Positions 23,298 through 30,674 of a stretch of 55,175 nucleotides of DNA are shown in pieces. The DNA is taken from contig CANQMT010000018.1 of the NCBI GenBank assembly GCA_947625055.1, positions 1-55,175 on the forward strand. Direction: 5' to 3'. Made by a program: the position numbers and the translations under genes. Each line of letters begins with the position of its first letter. Within the stretch, counting starts at the first letter, position 1. The DNA comes from an uncultured Monoglobus sp. (GTDB taxonomy: Bacteria > Bacillota > Clostridia > Monoglobales > Monoglobaceae). Under the pieces are notes generated by a model. The model was not told the DNA's origin. It was given only the letters and a program-made list of their open reading frames with translations, and made no database searches.

Positions 23298-23945
23298 TTA
23301 AGAAATTATGTAACGCAGCAGTTCCCCGGGACTGCTGATTATGACGTCCGCCCCGTTTTCGGCCAAGACCTCTCTCGGGCGGAAGCCCCAGTCGACCGCC
23401 GCCAAATCTATCCCCGCGTTTTCGGCGGTCAGGATATCCACCTCGGAGTCGCCCACGTACAGCGCCTCCTCCGCCTTCGCTCCCAGGCGGCGCAGGACCT
23501 CGAGCACCGAGTCGGGCGCGGGCTTTCTTTTTATTCCCTCACGCTCGCCGACCGCGAGAGCGACGTCGCGCTGAAAATATTTTTCCTTGAGCCGCCGCAC
23601 CGCGCGGTCGTTCTTGTTTGAAACTATCGCGGAGACCGCTCCCCGCTCCGCGAGAGCGCGGAGCAGCTCGGGCACGCCGGGATAAGGCTTTGTTTTTACC
23701 GCGCAGTTTTCGGAATAAAACTCGCGGAACTCGCCGAAAACGCGGTCGTAATCGGGATTTTTCCTGCCGCCCGGCAGGGCGCGGGCGATGAGGTTCCCGA
23801 TTCCGTTGCCGACGAAGGCGGTGACGTCCGCCACGGTCCGCGGCGGATATCCGAACTTTTCAAGCGCGTGGTTCACCCCGTCGGTCAGGTCGTCGATCGT
23901 GTCAAGCAGGGTCCCGTCAAGATCAAAGATAACAAACTTTTTCAT
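23298..23945 (-). CDS. HAD family hydrolase, phosphoglycolate phosphatase-like
   Basis: 215 residues. Motif I is [10 protein letters not shown] (D8 and D10), motif II lies in SAIVSNKND, and the lysine plus acidic motifs III/IV are in KRKPAPDSV and YVGDSEVD. A helical cap (about 15-85) carries [10 protein letters not shown], as in Gph/PGP-type phosphatases. It should dephosphorylate a small phosphate ester in the cytoplasm; phosphoglycolate is the usual suggestion, with PpaX-like pyrophosphatase activity the alternative. Its ATG overlaps the eno stop codon (ATGA), so the two are translationally coupled. Confidence 0.85.
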   Translation of the reverse strand: MKKFVIFDLDGTLLDTIDDLTDGVNHALEKFGYPPRTVADVTAFVGNGIGNLIARALPGGRKNPDYDRVFGEFREFYSENCAVKTKPYPGVPELLRALAERGAVSAIVSNKNDRAVRRLKEKYFQRDVALAVGEREGIKRKPAPDSVLEVLRRLGAKAEEALYVGDSEVDILTAENAGIDLAAVDWGFRPREVLAENGADVIISSPGELLRYIIS

Positions 23946-25213
23946 ATTCTCACTTCCTGTTCGATTTTTAAAAGTCTGTTGTATTTCGCAACGCGCTCGC
24001 CGCGCGACGGCGCGCCCGCCTTGATATATCCCGCGTTCACCGCCACCGCGATATCGGCGATCGTCGAGTCCGCGGTCTCGCCGCTGCGGTGTGAGATTAT
24101 CACCGAATAACCGTTGTTTTTCGCGAGCTCTATCGTCTTTAAAGTCTCGGTCAGAGTGCCGATCTGGTTGGGCTTGATCAGGATCGAGTTGGCTATCCTC
24201 AGGTCAAAGCCCTTTTTGAGCCTCTCCCGGTTGGTGACAAACAGATCGTCGCCCACGAGCATTATCTTTCGGCCAAGCTTGTCGGTAAGCTGCTCCCAGC
24301 CATCAAAATCGTCCTCGGCCATGCCGTCCTCGATTGAGGCTATCGGGTATTTGCGGCAATAATCGTTCCACATCTTCACCATGTCCTCCCGCTCGAGCAT
24401 TCGGTTCTGTTTCCAGAAATAATACTTGCCGCTCTCGCCCGCCTTTTCCGCCTCGGTGAACATCTCGCTTGCCGCGGCGTCGAGGGCCAGAACAAAATGC
24501 TTTCCCGGCCTGAACCCCGCGCGGGTGATCGCGCTCATTATTAGTTTTATCGCCTCCTCGTCGCCCGAAAGGTCGGGCGCGAAGCCGCCCTCGTCACCCA
24601 CGGCGGCGCTGTGGCCGCGCTCTGTCAGTATGCCCTTGAGCGTGTGGAACACGCGGCAGCACCACATGAGGCCCTGCTCAAAATCAGCCGCGCCCGCCGG
24701 CATTATCATAAACTCCTGAATACTCAGGTTGTTGCCGCTGTGGCGGCCTCCGTTTATAATGTTCATCATCGGCAGCGGGAGCTTCGCCGCCCCGACTCCG
24801 CCGATATACTGATAAAGCCCGAGGCCGAGGGCGTTCGCGGCGGCATGAGCCGCGGCGAGCGACACGCTCAGGATCGCGTTGGCGCCGAGCTTTGACTTGT
24901 CGGGCGTGCCGTCGAGCTCGATCATCTTTCTGTCGATCGCCGCCTGGTCGATAACGTTCATGCCGCGGAGCCTGCCGCAAAAATACTCATTAACAACGCG
25001 GACGGCCTTTTTTACGCCCTTTCCCATATACCGCTCCGGGTCGCCGTCGCGCAGCTCGACCGCCTCGTGGGCCCCGGTCGAGGCTCCCGAGGGCACCGAG
25101 GCGCGCCCCACGCTCCCGTCGTCGGTAAAGACCTCGGTCTCGATCGTCGGGTTGCCGCGCGAGTCAAGGATCTCGCGCGCTCTTATCTCCTCAATTCCTA
25201 TATAAGACTTCAT
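23942..25213 (-). CDS. eno: Enolase
   Basis: 423 residues, full length. It interconverts 2-phosphoglycerate and phosphoenolpyruvate in glycolysis. The N-terminal [32 protein letters not shown] and the C-terminal signature [14 protein letters not shown] followed by ISHRSGET are all present, as are the metal ligands around [10 protein letters not shown] and IEDGMAEDD. The promoter is at 25285-25313. It is followed, with a 4-bp overlap, by a HAD phosphatase, which is an uncommon partner; the usual gapA-pgk-tpi-pgm neighbours are not in this window. Confidence 0.97.
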   Translation of the reverse strand: MKSYIGIEEIRAREILDSRGNPTIETEVFTDDGSVGRASVPSGASTGAHEAVELRDGDPERYMGKGVKKAVRVVNEYFCGRLRGMNVIDQAAIDRKMIELDGTPDKSKLGANAILSVSLAAAHAAANALGLGLYQYIGGVGAAKLPLPMMNIINGGRHSGNNLSIQEFMIMPAGAADFEQGLMWCCRVFHTLKGILTERGHSAAVGDEGGFAPDLSGDEEAIKLIMSAITRAGFRPGKHFVLALDAAASEMFTEAEKAGESGKYYFWKQNRMLEREDMVKMWNDYCRKYPIASIEDGMAEDDFDGWEQLTDKLGRKIMLVGDDLFVTNRERLKKGFDLRIANSILIKPNQIGTLTETLKTIELAKNNGYSVIISHRSGETADSTIADIAVAVNAGYIKAGAPSRGERVAKYNRLLKIEQEVRI

Positions 25214-25284
25214 AAGCGTTTTTTCCTTTCGTTTTAACGTTATACATTAAGTTTCCCATGTTTTTCAAAATTATACTTTTTGAT

Positions 25285-25313
25285 ATTATAACATACTTGC
25301 CGCCTTTTGTACA
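25285..25313 (-). promoter_or_regulatory. Promoter of eno
   Basis: TGTACA, 17-bp spacer, TATAAT on the minus strand, 72 bp before the start codon. Confidence 0.5.
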
Positions 25314-25391
25314 GAGCGCGGCAAATGTCACTTTTGGGCACTTAAAAGGCGTTAAAATATAGTCAGAATCATAAAGAAAGGAGGCCCTATT

Positions 25392-25889
25392 ATGAACTAC
25401 CTGGCCGAGATCCTGGAGTTTAACAACTGGCTGGACGAAAACCCTTCCCCGCCGTCGGTAATTGTTTTATGGTACGCTCTTATGAGCATAAACAATAAGC
25501 TGAAGTGGAAAACGAGTTTCACCGCGCCGATTAAAACTCTGGAACTGAAAACCGGACTTAAAAAGGACGCCATATACAGGGCAAGGAACACTCTCAAACA
25601 GCACGGACTGATAGATTTTAAAGAACGCGGAGGCAACAAATGCTCGGAGTACAGGATCGTTCCGTTCGCGGAGAGCGTCGCTTTAAACGACACAGACCGC
25701 AACGCTGACCGAACGCAGAGCGCCGCGCAGCCCGCCTCGCATAATCCGCGTTCACCGCAGCCGTTCTATAAACAAAACAATAATAAAAATACAAAACATA
25801 ATAAAAGCATGGGTTTTAATAATTGCGAGAGCGAAGAATATGACTTTGACGCCATTGAAAAAAAGATACTCGACATGATGTTTGAATGA
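25392..25889 (+). CDS. DnaD-like / phage replisome-organizer-type winged-helix protein
   Basis: 165 residues. Residues 1-95 look like the N-terminal winged-helix domain of DnaD-type and phage replication proteins: WLDENPSPPSVIVLWYALMSINNKLKW, then LKTGLKKDAIYRARNTLKQHGLIDFKERGG. The remainder is a polar Asn/Lys-rich linker and a short acidic tail, so the usual DnaD C-terminal DNA-binding domain is missing or reduced. AAAGGAGG precedes the ATG. It sits alone between eno and sigG with no phage neighbours, so it may be a domesticated remnant of a mobile element or a small regulator. Function is not assigned. Confidence 0.6.
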   Translation: MNYLAEILEFNNWLDENPSPPSVIVLWYALMSINNKLKWKTSFTAPIKTLELKTGLKKDAIYRARNTLKQHGLIDFKERGGNKCSEYRIVPFAESVALNDTDRNADRTQSAAQPASHNPRSPQPFYKQNNNKNTKHNKSMGFNNCESEEYDFDAIEKKILDMMFE

Positions 25890-25972
25890 TCGTCAAAATA
25901 TTGTTTGAATATTATTCCCGGGTCTGCAAATACTGTATTTAGACTCAAATCAAGGATTTAGGAGGCAGACTG

Positions 25973-26746
25973 ATGGGAAACGGCAAAGTGGAGATCTGCG
26001 GAGTAAACACCTCGAAGCTTCCGGTGCTCTCCGCGAAGGAGAAACAGGAGCTGTTCGAGAAGATCAAGCAGGGCGACATGGAGGCCCGCCAGCGTTTTAT
26101 ATACGGAAATCTGAGGCTGGTCCTGAGTATTTTAAAACGGTTCAGCAACCGGAACGAGAATATCGACGATCTGTTCCAGATCGGGTGCATAGGTTTAATC
26201 AAAGCGGTTGAAAACTTCGACACGAGCCACAACGTTCAGTTCAGCACATACGCGGTGCCCATGATAATCGGCGAGATACGGCGCTATCTCAGGGACAACA
26301 ACGCTATCCGCGTCAGCCGCTCGATACGCGACACGGCGTATAAGGCTCTGTCGGTCAAGGAGCGCCTCGTCGGCGAGAACGGAAAGGAGCCCGGGATCGC
26401 CGAGATCGCGAAGGAGCTTGATCTGCCGCCCGAGGAAGTCTCGATCGCGCTTGACGCGATAGTCGATCCCGTCTCTATGCAGGAGCCGCTCTATCACGAC
26501 GGCACCGACGCGGTCTTCATCATGGACCAGATCAAGGACGAGAAGAACATTGACGAGACATGGCTCGAGAGCATTTCGCTGCGCGAGGCGATAAACCGCC
26601 TGAACGAAAGAGAGCAGCATATTATCAATCTGCGCTTCTTTCAGGGCAAGACGCAAATGGAGGTCGCCTCCGAGATAGGGATCTCTCAGGCTCAGGTCTC
26701 GCGCCTTGAAAAAAACGCCCTTAACCATATGAGAAAAAATTTATAA
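25973..26746 (+). CDS. sigG: RNA polymerase sporulation sigma factor sigma-G
   Basis: 257 residues. The N-terminus KVEICGVNTSKLPVL is diagnostic of SigG, the late forespore sigma factor. Regions 2 (RFIYGNLRLVLSILKRF, DDLFQIGCIGLIKAVENFD and FSTYAVPMIIGEIRRYLRDN), 3 and 4 (LNEREQHIINLRFFQGKTQMEVASEIGISQAQVSRLEK) are complete. TTAGGAGGCAGACTG precedes the ATG. In many Clostridia sigG follows spoIIGA-sigE; here those genes are absent and a DnaD-like gene lies upstream. A D,D-carboxypeptidase gene starts 20 bp downstream and is probably co-expressed in the forespore. I could not identify a convincing sigma-F promoter in the 83-bp gap before it. Confidence 0.96.
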   Translation: MGNGKVEICGVNTSKLPVLSAKEKQELFEKIKQGDMEARQRFIYGNLRLVLSILKRFSNRNENIDDLFQIGCIGLIKAVENFDTSHNVQFSTYAVPMIIGEIRRYLRDNNAIRVSRSIRDTAYKALSVKERLVGENGKEPGIAEIAKELDLPPEEVSIALDAIVDPVSMQEPLYHDGTDAVFIMDQIKDEKNIDETWLESISLREAINRLNEREQHIINLRFFQGKTQMEVASEIGISQAQVSRLEKNALNHMRKNL

Positions 26747-26766
26747 TATTTGAAGGAGAGATATTC

Positions 26767-27951
26767 ATGAGAAAAAAATATAAAAAGATATGCGTGGCGC
26801 TGCTCGCGCTGACGCTGATCATCTGCGGCACGCCGGCCTATGCCGAGAACCCCGACATCGCCCGTCAGGTCGACACCGACGTATCCGCTCCGCTTGTTTC
26901 GGGCAAGTCCGGAATACTTATGGAGCCCGAGTCGGGCAACGTGCTGTATGAGTTCAACCCCGACGAGAGAGCCCAGATCGCCAGCGTGACCAAGGTCATG
27001 ACCATGCTGCTGATTTTCGAGGCCCTGGACAGCGGCAAGATCCATTACGACGACATGGTGAGCGCGAGCGAGCACGCGGCGTCTATGGGCGGCTCGCAGG
27101 TGTTCCTCGAGCCGGGCGAGCAGATGAGCGTTGACGATATGCTCAAAGCGATAGCGATCGCCTCGGGCAACGACGCGGCTGTCGCCATGGCGGAATTCGT
27201 GGGCGGCAGCGAGGAGGCCTTCGTCGAGATGATGAACAAAAAGGCGGCGGAGCTCGGCTGCGAGAACACGCATTTCTGCAACTGCAACGGCCTTGACGAG
27301 CCCGCGGACCATTACAGCTCCGCGCGGGACATCGCGAAGATCTCGTGCGAGCTGTCAAAGCATGAGGACGTTTTCAAATACACCACCACATGGATGGACA
27401 GTCTGCGCGGCGGCAGCTTCGGCCTTTCCAACACCAACAAGCTGCTAAAGAGCTATAACGGCGCGACCGGCCTCAAGACAGGCTCCACGAGCATCGCCAA
27501 ATACTGCCTCGCCGCCTCGGCCGAGCGCGACGGCATGAAGCTTATCGCGGTAGTGCTGGGCGCGCCCAGCACGGCGGAGCGGTTCGGCAGCGCCGCGAAG
27601 CTTCTTGACTTCGGCTTCGCGAACTACTCGGTCGCAAAAGGCGACGAGATCGTGGGAGCCATACCAAACATCGCGGTGCAGAGCGGAACCGCCGACAGCC
27701 TGCCGGTGGAGCTTGAGGGCAACCCGAACTATATCGTGAAAAAGGGGAACCAAGACAGGATCGAAACCGAAGTAAATCTCGGCACGATCGTCTCCGCGCC
27801 GATTTCCGCCGGCGACGTCGTGGGAAACGTTGTGTTTAAAATAGACGGCCAAAAAATCGGCGAGAACAACATCGTCGCCATGACCGACGTTCCAAAAATA
27901 GGCTTCCTGCAAATGTTTGAGAAAAACCTTAAAAAGCTTTTGAGCATATAA
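26767..27951 (+). CDS. D-alanyl-D-alanine carboxypeptidase (PBP5/DacF family)
   Basis: 394 residues. A signal peptide (about 1-26, ending TPAYA) precedes the peptidase S11 domain with S73-V-T-K76, S133-G-N and K237-T-G, the three active-site motifs of low-molecular-weight penicillin-binding proteins. The C-terminal beta domain (about 285-365) and a terminal amphipathic segment (FLQMFEKNLKKLL) are as in membrane-bound PBP5/DacF. It trims the terminal D-Ala of peptidoglycan pentapeptides outside the membrane. GAAGGAGAG precedes the ATG. Its place directly behind sigG suggests a sporulation role like DacF, which shapes spore cortex cross-linking; this is inferred from context. Confidence 0.92.
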   Translation: MRKKYKKICVALLALTLIICGTPAYAENPDIARQVDTDVSAPLVSGKSGILMEPESGNVLYEFNPDERAQIASVTKVMTMLLIFEALDSGKIHYDDMVSASEHAASMGGSQVFLEPGEQMSVDDMLKAIAIASGNDAAVAMAEFVGGSEEAFVEMMNKKAAELGCENTHFCNCNGLDEPADHYSSARDIAKISCELSKHEDVFKYTTTWMDSLRGGSFGLSNTNKLLKSYNGATGLKTGSTSIAKYCLAASAERDGMKLIAVVLGAPSTAERFGSAAKLLDFGFANYSVAKGDEIVGAIPNIAVQSGTADSLPVELEGNPNYIVKKGNQDRIETEVNLGTIVSAPISAGDVVGNVVFKIDGQKIGENNIVAMTDVPKIGFLQMFEKNLKKLLSI

Positions 27952-27994
27952 AAAAAGAGCCGCCCGCCCATTCTGCCTCGCCCACAAACCGTAG

Positions 27995-28013
27995 GGGCGG
28001 ATAATATCCGCCC
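27995..28013. repeat. Palindromic repeat family E
   Basis: Perfect GGGCGGATAATATCCGCCC, first element of a 27952-28456 gap that contains no gene and is almost entirely repeats (families E, heptamer array, D and A). Confidence 0.85.
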
Positions 28014-28074
28014 GGCGGGTGTCGGAGATATGTCGGGATCGCCGCGAACGCACAAATTCCGCCAAACCCTGTAG

Positions 28075-28093
28075 GGGCGGCAATCTGCCGCCC
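28075..28093. repeat. Palindromic repeat family E, variant
   Basis: GGGCGGCAATCTGCCGCCC: the central bases differ from the family but the arms stay complementary. Confidence 0.75.
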
Positions 28094-28120
28094 GCCCTAT
28101 TCCCTATTCGCTAATCCCTG
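28093..28120 (-). repeat. TAGGGAN heptamer array (4 units, reverse)
   Basis: Read on the minus strand, after AACG: CAGGGAT, TAGCGAA, TAGGGAA, TAGGGCG. Arrays of the same kind with five units lie at 33524, 46725 and 47268. Confidence 0.65.
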
Positions 28121-28124
28121 CGTT

Positions 28125-28226
28125 GCCCAAGCCCGGTTCCGCCCGCCGCACCCGGGCGGGTTCGCTCCACCCTTCGGGTGGAACGAATTAGGGGACTCCG
28201 TCCCCTGCAGCCCCTAAAATATGCGG
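28125..28226. repeat. Dispersed repeat family D, copy 1
   Basis: About 100 bp starting GCCCAAGCCC, with internal hairpins CCGCCCG...CGGGCGG, CCACC-CTTCG-GGTGG and AGGGGACT-CCGTCCCCT. About 90% identical to 30554-30656. Confidence 0.8.
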
Positions 28227-28231
28227 TTTGC

Positions 28232-28317
28232 GCGAACTAAAAATAGTTTCTTTGCCGTCCGGGCGGGGCATGACGGAACCGGGTCCGGCGATTATATAAA
28301 AACTATTTTTAGTTCGC
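28232..28317 (-). repeat. Hairpin repeat family A, copy 3 (reverse orientation)
   Basis: Arms GCGAACTAAAAATAGT and ACTATTTTTAGTTCGC, perfect complements. It differs from copy 1 by a compensated G-C to A-T pair. Orientation is reversed, matching the minus-strand yafQ gene whose 3' end faces it. Confidence 0.85.
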
Positions 28318-28360
28318 ATATTTATTATAACTATTTTAATAACACTTTTGATAAACTGAC

Positions 28361-28379
28361 GGGCGGATAATATCCGCCC
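28361..28379. repeat. Palindromic repeat family E
   Basis: Perfect GGGCGGATAATATCCGCCC between family A copy 3 and yafQ. Confidence 0.85.
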
Positions 28380-28456
28380 GGCGGGACGTCGAGGGCGCCG
28401 TCCCCTACGGAATAGTCGCATTAATCGCCGTAGAGGACGTCGAGGGCACCCCCGCA

Positions 28457-28729
28457 TTAAAACAAATCAGCATGCGTTCCCGTACGCGAGAGCGTTAAAA
28501 TCAAATTATCCTTTTCCACCCTGTATATGAGCAGCCAATCCGGATTTATATGACATTCTCTGAAACCGTCATACACGCCGCTTAAAGGATGATCCTTGTA
28601 TTTTTCGGGCAAAACACTTTCACAAACAATCATGTTTACTACTTTTTCAAAATCATTCGGATCGACTCCGCGCTTTATCATGCGTTTATAATCTTTTTTA
28701 AATCTTGACGAATAATATAAATTAAGCAT
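28457..28729 (-). CDS. yafQ: Type II toxin, YafQ/RelE family mRNA interferase
   Basis: 90 residues. The fold and motif pattern match YafQ: H47 (KDHPLSG), H60 and D64-W65 (ECHINPDWLLIY) and H86 (TGTHADLF) correspond to the catalytic histidines and Asp of the E. coli enzyme, which cuts mRNA in the ribosomal A site. The toxin is translated after the antitoxin; its ATG overlaps the antitoxin stop codon by one base (TAATG). It should be held inactive by the adjacent DinJ/RelB protein. All expected catalytic residues are present, so it looks intact. Confidence 0.92.
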   Translation of the reverse strand: MLNLYYSSRFKKDYKRMIKRGVDPNDFEKVVNMIVCESVLPEKYKDHPLSGVYDGFRECHINPDWLLIYRVEKDNLILTLSRTGTHADLF

Positions 28730-28992
28730 TATTCGTTCAGATCCTTCATAAGAGACTCCACCGAGTCAAACGGGCCGGAAAGGTTTTTGTGATCGCGAAC
28801 CTCATCGAGGACCTCAAGCGTCTCGGGATTTGGAAGCCTTATCTCAAACGGGATTCCTCCGTATATAATGCTTTGATTAAGAAAAATAGTCACCGCGTCT
28901 GAAATTGTCAGCCCGAAATGCTTAAATAATTCCTCGGCGCGGGATTTTGTGTCCGGACTGATACGCACGTTTATATTTGACGTTTTAGCCAT
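28729..28992 (-). CDS. dinJ: Type II antitoxin, RelB/DinJ family
   Basis: 87 residues. The N-terminal ribbon-helix-helix DNA-binding domain reads SNINVRISPDTKSRAEELFKHFGLTISDAVTIFL, typical of DinJ, and the C-terminal acidic tail (about 60-87) is the usual toxin-binding part. The ATG at 28992 has GGGAGATGAT upstream and is preferred over one 30 bp earlier. It should neutralise YafQ and repress its own operon through the inverted repeat at 29018-29052. Confidence 0.92.
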   Translation of the reverse strand: MAKTSNINVRISPDTKSRAEELFKHFGLTISDAVTIFLNQSIIYGGIPFEIRLPNPETLEVLDEVRDHKNLSGPFDSVESLMKDLNE

Positions 28993-29012
28993 AATATCAT
29001 CTCCCGAGAATA

Positions 29013-29041
29013 ATTGTATCACTTTGTGCGCATATTGTCAA
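29013..29041 (-). promoter_or_regulatory. Promoter of dinJ-yafQ
   Basis: TTGACA, 17-bp spacer, TACAAT on the minus strand, overlapping the operator. Confidence 0.75.
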
Positions 29042-29052
29042 CACAAAGTGAT
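29018..29052. promoter_or_regulatory. DinJ/YafQ operator
   Basis: Perfect 11-bp inverted repeat ATCACTTTGTG-N13-CACAAAGTGAT spanning the promoter, as expected for autoregulation by a ribbon-helix-helix antitoxin. Confidence 0.75.
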
Positions 29053-29200
29053 GCAAAAATTTTTGACAAAATATTTACGAAAATTATTTTTCCAAAATAA
29101 TACATTGTCAAATTTTACAAGAGTGTTACTGAATTTTTGTGTTTTTTATTACTTTTGTTACAATGGCGTAATATTTTTTAAGAAACTTTCGGATTTTCTC

Positions 29201-29228
29201 TTTACAATTTTTATTTTCGTGGTATAAT
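29201..29228 (+). promoter_or_regulatory. Promoter of ftsZ
   Basis: TTTACA, 16-bp spacer, TATAAT, 52 bp before the GTG start. Confidence 0.65.
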
Positions 29229-29280
29229 GTATTTTATAAGAGTATAATTGCGATGAAAAGCAAACAGAGGAGGAAATAAA

Positions 29281-30477
29281 GTGTTTCAGTTTGATACGGA
29301 ATCTACAAATCCCGCAAAAATAAAGGTCATCGGTGTCGGCGGCGGCGGAAACAACGCCGTTAACAGGATGATCGAGGCCCAGGTTAAGTGCGTTGAGTTT
29401 GTTGCCGTAAACACGGACAAGCAGGATCTCACGCTGTCGCAGGCCTCTCAGAAGATCCAAATAGGCGAAAAGGTCACAAAGGGCCTCGGCGCGGGCGCTG
29501 TTCCGGAGATCGGACAGAAGGCCGCCGAGGAGAGCGTTGAGGATATCAAGAAGGCCGTTCAGGGCGCGGACATGGTTTTTGTCACCGCGGGTATGGGCGG
29601 CGGAACAGGCACCGGCGCGGCTCCCATAGTTGCCAAGATCGCCAAAGACGAGGGCATCCTCACCGTGGGCATCGTTACGAAGCCGTTCTGGTTCGAGGGC
29701 AAGACCCGCCAGAAGAACAGCGACATCGGCATCACCAACCTTATGGGCGCGGTTGACACCCTTGTCGTTATCCCCAACGACAAGCTGCTTGAGGTTGCGG
29801 AAAACAGGACTCCTCTGACCGAATCGTTCAGAATGGCCGATGATATTTTAAGACAGGGCGTTCAGGGCATTTCGGACCTTATTTCAAGACCCGGCCTTAT
29901 CAGCCTTGACTTTGCGGACATCAAGACGATCATGAAAGACACCGGCTTCGCCCACATGGGCATCGGCAGCGCCACCGGCGAGAACAGAGCCGAGGAAGCC
30001 GCCAAGAAAGCTATACATAGCCCGCTCCTTGAGACTACGATCGAGGGCGCGAAGGGCGTTATACTTAACGTTACGGGCGGCCCGGATCTGGGTATTCTTG
30101 AGGTCAAGACCGCGGCTGAGCTGGTACAGGAGGCGGCGGATTCCGACGCCAACATCATTATCGGCGCGATCATTGACGAGAACATGGGCGATGAGATCTC
30201 TATCACGGTTATCGCCACCGGCTTTAAGGGCAATATTCCCGGACAGCAGGACAAGCAGGAAGAAGAGGCCAATCCCTTCTCAAGCTTTTTAAATCAGTTC
30301 AACATGAACAGCGCTCAGCCCCAGCAGCCCCAGCAGGAGGCTCCGCGGCACGAGCCTCCGTCGTTCATGCAGCAGAGGCCGTCGTTTAATTCGGCTCCGT
30401 CGTCCAATCTGTTCAGCAAGGTCGGCGAGGATGACGAGATCGACGTTCCGGTGTTCCTGCGCAGAAAAGACAGATAA
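29281..30477 (+). CDS. ftsZ: Cell division protein FtsZ
   Basis: 398 residues, tubulin-like GTPase that forms the division ring. The GTP-binding blocks [20 protein letters not shown] and the tubulin signature [13 protein letters not shown] are present, with the T7 loop DFADIKTIM. After the globular domain comes a Gln/Pro-rich linker (about 325-380), then the conserved C-terminal peptide [14 protein letters not shown] that binds FtsA/SepF-type partners. It starts with GTG after AGAGGAGGAAATAAA. It stands alone: ftsA and other dcw genes are not adjacent, which is common in Clostridia outside a compact dcw cluster. Confidence 0.98.
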   Translation: MFQFDTESTNPAKIKVIGVGGGGNNAVNRMIEAQVKCVEFVAVNTDKQDLTLSQASQKIQIGEKVTKGLGAGAVPEIGQKAAEESVEDIKKAVQGADMVFVTAGMGGGTGTGAAPIVAKIAKDEGILTVGIVTKPFWFEGKTRQKNSDIGITNLMGAVDTLVVIPNDKLLEVAENRTPLTESFRMADDILRQGVQGISDLISRPGLISLDFADIKTIMKDTGFAHMGIGSATGENRAEEAAKKAIHSPLLETTIEGAKGVILNVTGGPDLGILEVKTAAELVQEAADSDANIIIGAIIDENMGDEISITVIATGFKGNIPGQQDKQEEEANPFSSFLNQFNMNSAQPQQPQQEAPRHEPPSFMQQRPSFNSAPSSNLFSKVGEDDEIDVPVFLRRKDR

Positions 30478-30489
30478 ATTCGAGAATTT

Positions 30490-30520
30490 AAGCGGCGTCC
30501 TTTTCGGACGCCGCTTTTTA
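30490..30520 (+). terminator. Terminator of ftsZ
   Basis: AAGCGGCGTCC-TTTTC-GGACGCCGCTT followed by TTTA. Confidence 0.9.
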
Positions 30521-30553
30521 TGTGGAAAAACTTCGTTTTTCAAGAATTAAATA

Positions 30554-30656
30554 GCCCAAGCCCAGTTCCGCCCGCCACGCCCGGGCGGATTCGCTCCACC
30601 CTTCGGGTGGAACGAATTAGGGGACTTCGTCCCCTAAAACCCCTGAAAATATGCGC
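30554..30656. repeat. Dispersed repeat family D, copy 2
   Basis: Near-copy of 28125-28226 in the same orientation, ending ATATGCG in both. Preceded by a reversed fragment of the family B hairpin (about 30523-30547). Confidence 0.8.
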
Positions 30657-30674
30657 TTTTTTATGCCGCGCTTT

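Noticed and set aside
25890..25972. Sigma-F promoter upstream of sigG
   Set aside because: The best candidate (GTATT, 14 bp, GGATTTA) has several mismatches and would place the start inside the ribosome binding site.
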